Shown piece by piece: positions 13,142 to 19,691 of a stretch of 19,691 bases of DNA. The DNA comes from Bacillota bacterium. GTDB lineage: Bacteria; Bacillota; Clostridia; Lachnospirales; Lachnospiraceae. The notes under the pieces are model-generated. The model was not told the origin of the DNA and made no database searches. It saw only the letters and a program-made list of their open reading frames with translations. The position numbers and the translations under genes were made by a program. Location of the stretch: the NCBI GenBank assembly GCA_023387655.1, contig JAEWHR010000180.1, positions 1-19,691 on the forward strand, read 5' to 3'. Every line of letters starts with the position of its first letter. Within the stretch, counting starts at the first letter, position 1.

Positions 13142-14773
13142 CTATTTAAGATTATCATTATAAATCTTACAGAATTCGTCGATTCTTAATGTTTTCATCT
13201 CATCTACATAAGCATCCCAATCATTTTCTACACTCTTCTTACCTGTTATAAATGCGTCTGCCCAAACTTCGAAGGTATCAAGTAATGGAGTTTGCATCAC
13301 GCCCGCGTCTTCTGCTGTCATATCATCAAATAACGGTGTTGGAGGTATCACTTGGATTACATCTCCCATAGCAGCTACTTCTTTGTTGATGCGTGCATAA
13401 TTTTCATCATATTTTGTCATTTCGCGTTCATTAATCCAAACCAACTGAGTAACGTCAGAACCACAGCCGTATTTCACTTGCAGTGTTTTATAAACACCTT
13501 CCGGTGAATTCACTAACTCATCAGAATACTTAATTGTTCCGTTTTCCTCTGTATATGTAACACCTTCTACTCCTAAGCACCATAACTTAGCGCCTTCTTC
13601 CGAGTAAAATACTTCATCAATTGTTCTTACAACTCGTTCAAAGTCTTTTCTCTCTGCGGTTGCAGCTGGGAACATGATACCTGAACCAGTACGGCTCTTT
13701 GGCTGATGATGAGCACCAGCTGGACCTTCTAAGGCAGGATACATCTGTAACTTAAAACCTTCAATTTCAGAAGAAGCAGTTACGCCGCCAATCTGGTCAT
13801 AGTATGCATAAGTCGCCATTGATTTTCCGCTTGCAAGTTTTTGAGACCATGCATCGCCATCGATTGGGTCTGCCATTTCAGGATCAAGTAAACCTTCTGC
13901 GTAAAGTTTTGCTAGATAGCCAATATATTCTTTATAACCTTCGCTAATAGCTCCTGCGAAATATTCACCTTTTTCATAATCCCAGCTTAAGGTATTGGTT
14001 CCAGAAGCACCGTTCTTACCTACACTAATACCAAAAGATGGCATTGTCATACGGTATAATACACGAGGGCCAGCTAAGATAGTCAGAGGATAGGAATCTG
14101 GATTTTTTGCCTTATAAGCCTTTAAGATATTATATAAGTCATCAAAAGTCTTAGGTGCTGTTAAACCTTCTGCTATAAGAAAATCCTCTCTTAAGATTAG
14201 ACCACCATCATAGAAAGGAACGTCAAATAAGCTAGGCATATAATAACGTTTTCCGTCTGCTAGATTTAATAAATCCAGGGCACCAGTTAATCCAAACTCT
14301 TCTACTCGTGCATTAAAGTTAGGTGTATAATCTGAATAATCACTGATTGGTACTAAGGCTCCATTGAGAGCAAGAGAAGCATTTTCTCCCTTTGTTGTCT
14401 GATAAAGAATGACATCTGGAGTATTATTTCCAGTATTTAATGTCAAGGAAACTTTTGTTGCATAATCTGCAATTGGAATTACTTCAAAATCGAAATCAAC
14501 GTTAAATCTCTTCTCTGCTTCCTTTACTGTTAGCCAATCTTCTTTAAATGGTAGGGTTGCATTATCAGAGTAATAAATCTTGATTTTTACAGGATCTTTA
14601 TCTGTTGAATCTTGATTTCCTGGTTCCTGCTTTTCAGGTTCTTTCGCACCACTCGTTACTTCGTTTCCAGGATCTTTTGTGCTCGTTTCATCGGATCCCT
14701 TTTTCTGACCACAAGCTGTAAATAAACTTACTACCATGGTCAGAGTCAACAGTAATGTTACCAGTTTTTTCAT
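13142..14773 (-). CDS. Extracellular solute-binding lipoprotein of a sugar ABC importer
   Basis: The start is set at the ATG at 14773 (MKKLVTLLLT, 543 residues), because GGAGGAGG lies just upstream; a TTG at 14791 would place that site inside the gene. A lipoprotein signal peptide covers residues 1-20 with lipobox LFTAC and lipidated Cys21. A low-complexity linker rich in Ser, Glu, Lys, Asp and Pro follows to about residue 62. The mature domain (KIKIYYSDNATLPF onward) resembles the large family-1 binding proteins that go with LplB/YtcP permeases. It would hold the sugar outside the membrane. A peptidoglycan-derived ligand (MurNAc or a muropeptide disaccharide) is inferred only from the downstream murQ and the surrounding salvage genes. 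Confidence 0.88.
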   Translation of the reverse strand: MKKLVTLLLTLTMVVSLFTACGQKKGSDETSTKDPGNEVTSGAKEPEKQEPGNQDSTDKDPVKIKIYYSDNATLPFKEDWLTVKEAEKRFNVDFDFEVIPIADYATKVSLTLNTGNNTPDVILYQTTKGENASLALNGALVPISDYSDYTPNFNARVEEFGLTGALDLLNLADGKRYYMPSLFDVPFYDGGLILREDFLIAEGLTAPKTFDDLYNILKAYKAKNPDSYPLTILAGPRVLYRMTMPSFGISVGKNGASGTNTLSWDYEKGEYFAGAISEGYKEYIGYLAKLYAEGLLDPEMADPIDGDAWSQKLASGKSMATYAYYDQIGGVTASSEIEGFKLQMYPALEGPAGAHHQPKSRTGSGIMFPAATAERKDFERVVRTIDEVFYSEEGAKLWCLGVEGVTYTEENGTIKYSDELVNSPEGVYKTLQVKYGCGSDVTQLVWINEREMTKYDENYARINKEVAAMGDVIQVIPPTPLFDDMTAEDAGVMQTPLLDTFEVWADAFITGKKSVENDWDAYVDEMKTLRIDEFCKIYNDNLK

Positions 14774-14918
14774 AGTAAAATCCTCCTCCAATTTTTTATT
14801 CTATTTCTTCTCATGATAATAAGATACATAAGATAGATTGTTCTACTTCCCCCACCTAAATGTTTTTCAATATTGAACTATCGACTTATTATACTTGGGG
14901 ATGAACTGTTAACCTATC

Positions 14919-14986
14919 ATTATATTCAGCTTGTTATGTATTTATGTTTCATATTATTTATGTTTTTATGTATCTTTATTTCATAT
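14919..14986 (-). promoter_or_regulatory. Direct repeats and -10 box upstream of the importer operon
   Basis: Two 21-bp direct repeats (14934-14954 and 14966-14986; minus-strand form begins ATATGAAA and ends ATACATAA) agree at 18 of 21 positions. They are 32 bp apart centre to centre, about three helical turns. The proximal one covers the -35 region of a TATAAT at 14924-14919, whose own -35 hexamer (CATAAA) is poor. That pattern suits an activator bound on one face of the helix. A second TATAAT follows at about 14894-14889, also without a good -35. The remainder of the 383-bp gap 14774-15156 holds AT-rich sequence and the ldh terminator. Confidence 0.5.
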
Positions 14987-15081
14987 TTGTATACTACCAC
15001 CATCTTAACCAATAGTCAATATCTTATTGCAAATTAGTTATTAAATTAATTTTTTAACAAAGTTTTCTGTGCTAAATGCAC

Positions 15082-15118
15082 AAAAAATAGCAAGCCAGTT
15101 TTGTCACTAGCTTGCTAT
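15082..15118 (-). terminator. Intrinsic terminator of the dehydrogenase gene
   Basis: A perfect 9-bp stem (15087-15095 with 15110-15118, ATAGCAAGC) and a 14-nt loop. On the minus strand it is followed by six T (15087-15082). It starts 39 nt after the dehydrogenase stop and separates that gene from the importer operon. Confidence 0.85.
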
Positions 15119-15156
15119 CATATCTCAAGTTCCCTTTAATCCTCGAAACCAAAATC

Positions 15157-16134
15157 TCATAAAGATAACGCCTTTTTATCTCTATCCTTTAAGTTTTTAA
15201 TAGCTCCTCTTACAACACGCACTGAAGCTCTGAATCGATTTAACTCTGCTTCCGTCATATTTACTTCTACTACATCCTTAACACCAGAACGATTTAAAAT
15301 GCATGGTACCCCTACGTATACATGAAACTCTCCATATTCACCCTCTAATAAAGTAGAAACAGGAAGAATGGAATTCTCATCATAAAGAATTGCCTTTATA
15401 ATTCCAACTGCTGCAGATGCGATTCCATAACAAGTTGTACCTTTTACTGCTAGAATATCAAAACCTACTCTTGTCACTTTATATATGATTTCGTTAAAAT
15501 CGATATTAGAAAATTCTTTGTTATCACGAACAATCTCCATGATATTTTTTCCACCAACTGTAACAAGAGACCAAGGACACATCTGAGAATCTCCATGTTC
15601 TCCCATCGTATACCCTTGTATACTTCTTGGATCAACATGCAATATTTCGCCTATAAAATGCTTTAGTCTGGCTGAATCAATCGCTGTTCCAGTTCCAATC
15701 ACTTGCTGTTTTGGAAGACCCGATAATTGATACACATAATGCGCAATGGAATCCACTGGATTTGTCACCACTAGGAAGATTCCATTAAATCCACTCTTCA
15801 TAACAGGTTCCACAATTGTACGTATGATATCTGCTGATAAACCAAGTGTATCAAGTCTTGATTGACCAGGTTTTGGTGGAGGTCCTGCAGTAATCACTAC
15901 GATATCGGCATCTTTGCAGTCTGCATAATCCCCTTCGGTTACTAAAACATTTCGATTCAAATACTCAATACTATGGCATAAATCCATTACTTCTCCTCGC
16001 GCCTTAGCACGATTGATATCTATCAACATAACCTCATCACAAACACTTTGTGTAATTAAACTAAATGCAGTAGAAGTCCCAACTAAACCTGCTCCCACAA
16101 CAACAACCTTACTTCGGTTCATTGTAATCGCCAT
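15157..16134 (-). CDS. NAD-dependent L-lactate/malate dehydrogenase-family protein
   Basis: A 325-residue cytoplasmic oxidoreductase. The Rossmann motif VVGAGLVGTS is at residues 12-21, with aspartate 39 (MLIDINRAKA) for NAD. The catalytic set is complete: R93 (Arg109 of LDH numbering), D153 and R156 in GTAIDSARL (Asp168/Arg171), and H180 in MGEHGDS (His195). However, the specificity position, Gln in LDH and Arg in MDH (residue 102), is proline here (P87, in AGPPPKPGQSR). The true 2-oxoacid is therefore uncertain; L-lactate, malate or a bulkier 2-hydroxyacid are possible. A GAGG site precedes the ATG. A terminator follows and a large inverted repeat precedes it, so it seems to be a single-gene unit. 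The family is certain, the substrate is not. Confidence 0.85.
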   Translation of the reverse strand: MAITMNRSKVVVVGAGLVGTSTAFSLITQSVCDEVMLIDINRAKARGEVMDLCHSIEYLNRNVLVTEGDYADCKDADIVVITAGPPPKPGQSRLDTLGLSADIIRTIVEPVMKSGFNGIFLVVTNPVDSIAHYVYQLSGLPKQQVIGTGTAIDSARLKHFIGEILHVDPRSIQGYTMGEHGDSQMCPWSLVTVGGKNIMEIVRDNKEFSNIDFNEIIYKVTRVGFDILAVKGTTCYGIASAAVGIIKAILYDENSILPVSTLLEGEYGEFHVYVGVPCILNRSGVKDVVEVNMTEAELNRFRASVRVVRGAIKNLKDRDKKALSL

Positions 16135-16183
16135 ACCATAACCTCATCTAAAAAGAATTGGTTTTGATGTAATATATGTGCTC

Positions 16184-16225
16184 TTGTCATAATAGGTCCA
16201 TCAAAGCCTGTTATTATTATGACAA
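16184..16225. promoter_or_regulatory. Inverted repeat upstream of the dehydrogenase gene
   Basis: TTGTCATAATA (16184-16194) and its exact complement (16215-16225) form an 11-bp stem with a 20-nt loop, in which AGG/CCT can pair further. It lies 50 nt before the dehydrogenase start and 48 nt after the MATE stop. On the minus strand no T-run follows, so it is not a standard terminator. It could be a paired operator or a 5' UTR hairpin. Confidence 0.5.
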
Positions 16226-16272
16226 AAAATAACTGTATTTATGCCAGCAGATTACCAATCATTCAACTAAAC

Positions 16273-17673
16273 TTAGTGAAGGGTAGTATCATGAATCCAA
16301 CCTCCCTTTAATACACGGGGTATCGTAAAGATTGCTTTGACACACTCATCACTACTTAGAATAAAGTAAACCCAAACTGGTGGTAGATGAAGTACAGCGG
16401 TTGCAAGTAATCCGCCTCCAAGTTTTAAAACCCATAATGTCAACACATCAAATGTGGCACAGTAAAGGGTATCCCCTGCCCCTCGTAAAATTCCAACCAT
16501 TGTTAATACAGACAATGATTGAAAGAATAATAGGTAAGCGGAAACAAATAGCATCTGGCGAATCAGATCCGCTGTTTCTTTTGAGGCTTTAATAAAATCA
16601 GGAGCGATTGGACGTAGTAAAATTACTGCAAAAGCCACAATTCCTCCTAATACCACGCTAACACGAATAAGCTTATTCGCTAGACTTTTGGCCTCTTGCT
16701 CTTTTCCTTCTCCAATCAGATTGCCAATAATGATGCTCGATCCTACACCAATACCAATCATTATAATACCAGCTAATTGTTGCAAAACACTAATAAAACT
16801 AGACGCTGCTAGGAAACTAACACCCATACGGCCTATAATTGCAGACTGTACCGCAATACCAAGTCCCCAATTAACTTCACTCAACAATACGGGTGCACTA
16901 TAACGAGCCAAGGAACGAAAATACTGCCTTGATTTCTTAAAGATATAAGACAATCTCATCTTAAGTACCTTTTCACCCTTGTACATATAAATAACAACTA
17001 AAATACTCTCGAGAATTCTACAGATTAAAGTAGCAATGGCTGCTCCCTCTATCTCCATTCGAGGAAAACCTAATTTTCCATAGATTAAGATGTAATTTAA
17101 CACCACATTTGTACAGAGAGAGATTCCATAGATATACATCGAAACTCTTACATTCTGAATACTACGAACCCCCATCAAATACACTCCAGTAAAACCAGAG
17201 AATAGATAAGAAAATGCAATGATGCGAAGATATTTTGAACCATACATAATTACTTCCGGTTCATTCGTAAAAATAGACATGACTTGATTTGGAAAGGCAA
17301 GTACGGCTAGCCCCATAAGAGCTCCCATAATAATACCGACACGAATCATAAATCCTAGTATCGTTCTAATTGGCTCCATTTCCTTCTTGCCAAAGTACTG
17401 TGCATTCAACACAACAGAACCTGATGCAAGTCCAAACAATACTGTTGTAAAAATAAAATAAACTAAATTCGCTTGTGAGATACCTGATAACTGTACTTCA
17501 CTAATATTTCCTATCATCAACGTATCTGCGGTACTAACCCCTACATTTATTAAATTCTGTAAGGCAATTGGTATTGCTACCATGAGAAGTGCCTTCATGG
17601 TGTGGTCTTGATTTTTCTTTGTTACTTTCTGCTTTTGCATTTGTTTCCTCATTTCTTTACTTATCGATGCCAT
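16273..17673 (-). CDS. MATE-family multidrug/cation antiporter
   Basis: A 466-residue membrane protein with twelve predicted transmembrane segments in two homologous halves, the first beginning KALLMVAIPIALQNLINVGVSTADTLMIGN, where the stretch after IPIALQN is the standard MATE N-terminal pattern. A matching second-half segment appears at about residue 260 (APVLLSEVNWGLGIAVQSAIIGRMG). It would export cationic or drug-like compounds using a Na+ or H+ gradient. The start is uncertain: the ATG at 17673 lacks a clear ribosome site, while the ATG at 17640 has GAGG six bases upstream and would remove eleven charged residues. No gene is co-oriented closely enough to form an obvious operon. The substrate is unknown. 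Confidence 0.88.
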   Translation of the reverse strand: MASISKEMRKQMQKQKVTKKNQDHTMKALLMVAIPIALQNLINVGVSTADTLMIGNISEVQLSGISQANLVYFIFTTVLFGLASGSVVLNAQYFGKKEMEPIRTILGFMIRVGIIMGALMGLAVLAFPNQVMSIFTNEPEVIMYGSKYLRIIAFSYLFSGFTGVYLMGVRSIQNVRVSMYIYGISLCTNVVLNYILIYGKLGFPRMEIEGAAIATLICRILESILVVIYMYKGEKVLKMRLSYIFKKSRQYFRSLARYSAPVLLSEVNWGLGIAVQSAIIGRMGVSFLAASSFISVLQQLAGIIMIGIGVGSSIIIGNLIGEGKEQEAKSLANKLIRVSVVLGGIVAFAVILLRPIAPDFIKASKETADLIRQMLFVSAYLLFFQSLSVLTMVGILRGAGDTLYCATFDVLTLWVLKLGGGLLATAVLHLPPVWVYFILSSDECVKAIFTIPRVLKGGWIHDTTLH

Positions 17674-17903
17674 ATATCAATGGCAACGATCCACTCTATT
17701 CTTATGTGTTCATACATACTAATCATTTAATCATAAGTTTGATCTAACTTCAATGTAATAATATCTTGATATTGCTGTTTTCTAGGCTTTCAGTCCGATA
17801 TTAAGAAAATAGATATAGCTGCTCCGACTTTCTAGATTTCATTAATCTCATTAAAATCATCCTTGTTCCCATTTCTCAATCATAGAAGATAAGCTTAATA
17901 ACT

Positions 17904-17950
17904 AAAAATGCCAAGATAAAATAGAACTCGAATTTACCTTGGCATTTTTT
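17904..17950. terminator. Bidirectional intrinsic terminator after serS
   Basis: A 12-bp stem (17904-17915 with 17938-17949, AAAAATGCCAAG) with a 22-nt loop. Read on the minus strand it lies 25 nt after the serS stop and ends in a T-run; on plus it also ends in T6. It is the only recognisable element in the 301-bp gap between serS and the MATE gene (17674-17974); the rest is AT-rich with no clear promoter. Confidence 0.85.
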
Positions 17951-17974
17951 ATTAGATTATGATTTTAATGTTTC

Positions 17975-19252
17975 TTACTTAATTACAGTCTTTCCACCCA
18001 TATATGGCTGTAATGCTTTTGGAATGTTTACGCTTCCGTCCGCATTTAAATTATTCTCTAAGAATGCAATTAACATTCTTGGTGGTGCAACCACTGTATT
18101 GTTAAGGGTATGAGCAAAATACTTGCCACCTTCTCCTACAACACGAATCTTTAAGCGACGAGCCTGAGCATCGCCAAGATTAGAACAGCTACCAACTTCA
18201 AAGTACTTCTTCTGTCTTGGAGACCATGCCTCAACGTCGATAGATTTTACCTTAAGGTCTGCAAGGTCACCGGAACAGCACTCTAATGTACGAACAGGTA
18301 TATCTAAGGAACGGAACAAATCAACGGTATTTTGCCATAGTTTCTCAAACCACATCATACTTTCTTCTGGTTTACATACGACAATCATTTCCTGCTTCTC
18401 AAACTGATGGATACGATAAACGCCTCTTTCCTCAATGCCATGAGCACCTTTTTCTTTACGGAAACATGGAGAATAGCTTGTTAATGTCTGAGGAAGTGTC
18501 TCTTCTGGTAAGATGGTATCGATGAACTTACCAATCATAGAATGCTCACTTGTACCAATTAAGTAAAGGTCTTCACCTTCAATCTTATACATCATAGCAT
18601 CCATTTCAGCAAAACTCATAACGCCAGTAACAACGTCGCTACGAATCATAAATGGAGGGATACAGTAAGTAAATCCTCGGTCAATCATAAAATCTCTTGC
18701 ATAAGAAATAACTGCAGAATGAAGTCTTGCGATATCTCCCATTAAATAATAGAAGCCATTTCCTGCTACTTTTCTAGCACTATCAAGGTCTAAACCATTG
18801 AATTTTTCCATAATTTCTGCATGATAAGGAATTTCGAAATCAGGAACCACTGGCTCACCATAACGCTTGATTTCTACATTCTCACTATCATCTTTACCAA
18901 TTGGAACACTTTCGTCAATGATATTTGGAAGTGTCATCATGATAGTCTTGATTCTTTCCTGAAGCTCTGTTTCTCTTGCTTCTAACTCTGCTAAACGCTC
19001 AGATTCCTTCGTAACAAGCTTTTTCATCTCTTCTGCTTCTTCGCGTTTTCCCTGAGCCATTAAACCACCGATTTTTTTAGAAATCGCATTACGGTCTGCT
19101 CTTAAGCTGTCTGCTTCTCCTTTTGCATTTCTAGACTCTACGTCTAATGCAATTACTTCATCTACTAATGGAAGTTTGTGATCCTGAAACTTATTCTTAA
19201 TATTTTGTTTTACTACTTCAGGGTTCTCTCTAACAAATTTTAAATCTAACAT
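17975..19252 (-). CDS. serS: Seryl-tRNA synthetase
   Basis: A 425-residue class II synthetase that charges tRNA-Ser. The N-terminal coiled-coil arm, which grips the tRNA variable arm, spans about residues 33-110. The catalytic domain has the serine-binding TxE as TSE at 234-236, motif 2 in CFRKEKGAHGIEERGVYR (263-280) followed by IHQFEKQE, and motif 3 near 382-400 with the invariant arginine R392. Motif 3 reads TLNNTVVAPPRMLIAFLEN instead of the common TLNGSGLAVGRTLVAILEN, and LIGTSEHSM replaces LIPTAEVPL, so it belongs to a divergent SerRS subtype. AGGAGG lies six bases before the ATG. It is controlled by a T-box leader whose specifier and acceptor-pairing bases fit tRNA-Ser. Confidence 0.95.
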   Translation of the reverse strand: MLDLKFVRENPEVVKQNIKNKFQDHKLPLVDEVIALDVESRNAKGEADSLRADRNAISKKIGGLMAQGKREEAEEMKKLVTKESERLAELEARETELQERIKTIMMTLPNIIDESVPIGKDDSENVEIKRYGEPVVPDFEIPYHAEIMEKFNGLDLDSARKVAGNGFYYLMGDIARLHSAVISYARDFMIDRGFTYCIPPFMIRSDVVTGVMSFAEMDAMMYKIEGEDLYLIGTSEHSMIGKFIDTILPEETLPQTLTSYSPCFRKEKGAHGIEERGVYRIHQFEKQEMIVVCKPEESMMWFEKLWQNTVDLFRSLDIPVRTLECCSGDLADLKVKSIDVEAWSPRQKKYFEVGSCSNLGDAQARRLKIRVVGEGGKYFAHTLNNTVVAPPRMLIAFLENNLNADGSVNIPKALQPYMGGKTVIK

Positions 19253-19406
19253 GTGTATCCTCCTTTTTACGTTACAGTAAAATTAATATATCTTGTGACT
19301 TTGATATGTTAAGATGTTTTTTACTTTACTTATACATGCACTTTCTTAACAGAAAGTTCTTATCTATATCGACTGTCACATTGTAAGCAGAGGTAAAAAA
19401 GGATAT

Positions 19407-19450
19407 AAAAAAACCTTCCACCTCATGCATTTAAAACATGGGACGAAAGG
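19407..19450 (-). terminator. Terminator hairpin of the serS T-box
   Basis: CCTTTCGTCCCATG (19450-19437) pairs imperfectly with CATGAGGTGGAAGG (19427-19414) and is followed by seven T (19413-19407). It overlaps the sequence after the T-box motif, as expected for mutually exclusive terminator and antiterminator folds. About 154 nt separate it from the serS ATG. Confidence 0.88.
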
Positions 19451-19644
19451 ATTCCGCGTTGCCACCCAAATTGCCAATAAATCGGCCACTCAATAAAGTA
19501 CGGTAAAGGGTACTAACCTTGCAGCTTTCACTGCCGGCTCCAAAAGTGGAAAGATTTTTTCTTTGACCGACTCGCACCAACCATCGGCTCTCTGAACAAA
19601 TACCAAAATCGTAGCTTTTATCAACACCGCTATATTTTATAGTT
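19407..19644 (-). ncRNA. T-box leader (tRNA-Ser responsive) of serS
   Basis: The conserved T-box sequence GGGTGGCAACGCGG is at 19467-19454 on the minus strand. Its UGGC (19464-19461) would pair with GCCA-3' of uncharged tRNA whose discriminator base is G, as in tRNA-Ser. Stem I carries the usual AGAGAG and GGTTGGTGCGAG elements (around 19585-19565). A candidate specifier, AGC (19526-19524), a serine codon, follows the usual GTGAA. Low tRNA-Ser charging would favour the antiterminator and so serS expression. The specifier was assigned by pattern, not by folding, so it is less certain than the T-box itself. Confidence 0.92.
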
Positions 19645-19650
19645 TTGCTT

Positions 19651-19679
19651 ATTATAATCTATTTATTCCATATTTTCAA
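19651..19679 (-). promoter_or_regulatory. serS promoter
   Basis: TTGAAA (19679-19674), a 17-base spacer and a perfect TATAAT (19656-19651). Transcription would start near 19644, just before T-box stem I. Confidence 0.85.
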
Positions 19680-19691
19680 GTAGATATTTTT

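Noticed and set aside
15157..16134. The dehydrogenase as the consumer of lactate from MurQ
   Set aside because: MurQ releases D-lactate whereas this fold acts on L-2-hydroxyacids, and the gene is separated from murQ by a terminator and the importer operon. Adjacency alone is not enough.

Overview
The window looks like a chromosomal segment of a low-GC Gram-positive anaerobe of the class Clostridia, probably a Lachnospiraceae-type organism. This rests on AT-rich sequence, strong AGGAGG-type ribosome binding sites, a T-box leader on serS, MsmX-dependent-type sugar ABC genes, and a peptidoglycan-salvage gene set resembling that of Clostridium acetobutylicum. The taxonomic placement is an inference from gene content. 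Almost everything is on the minus strand; only anmK and murR are on plus.

Layout. (1) 1-3035: an ABC exporter operon (ATPase plus two ABC-2-type permeases, minus strand, probably continuing past the left edge). Its upstream region is unusually elaborate: tandem dyad repeats, a good promoter, a 17-residue leader peptide, a predicted pseudoknot and an intrinsic terminator before the ATPase gene. (2) 3153-7698: a minus-strand cluster namZ, nagZ, murK, glmA-like. It encodes two exo-glycosidases without signal peptides, an amino-sugar kinase and a GNAT acetyltransferase; a tandem repeat lies between nagZ and murK. (3) 8062-10167: plus-strand anmK and murR, divergent from namZ across a 363-bp regulatory region. 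(4) 10321-14773: a minus-strand operon of solute-binding lipoprotein, two permeases and murQ. (5) 15157-17673: an L-lactate/malate dehydrogenase-family gene with an altered specificity position, and a MATE transporter. (6) 17975-19679: serS with a T-box leader and its own promoter.

How the genes fit together. Blocks 2-4 form a coherent, apparently cytoplasmic salvage pathway for cell-wall amino sugars. The binding protein and permeases would import MurNAc-containing sugars. NamZ and NagZ would split disaccharides inside the cell. MurK (free MurNAc/GlcNAc) and AnmK (anhydroMurNAc) would both produce MurNAc-6-phosphate, and MurQ would turn this into GlcNAc-6-phosphate and D-lactate. The GNAT protein would re-acetylate de-N-acetylated amino sugars, and the RpiR-family protein would sense a sugar phosphate. 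The importer lies 21 bp upstream of murQ in the same direction, which is the main evidence for its substrate. No MurP-type PTS and no importer ATPase gene is present in the window.

The most novel-looking points are the leader of the ABC exporter (a candidate ribosome-mediated attenuator) and the ABC-importer-linked, signal-peptide-free NamZ/NagZ salvage locus.
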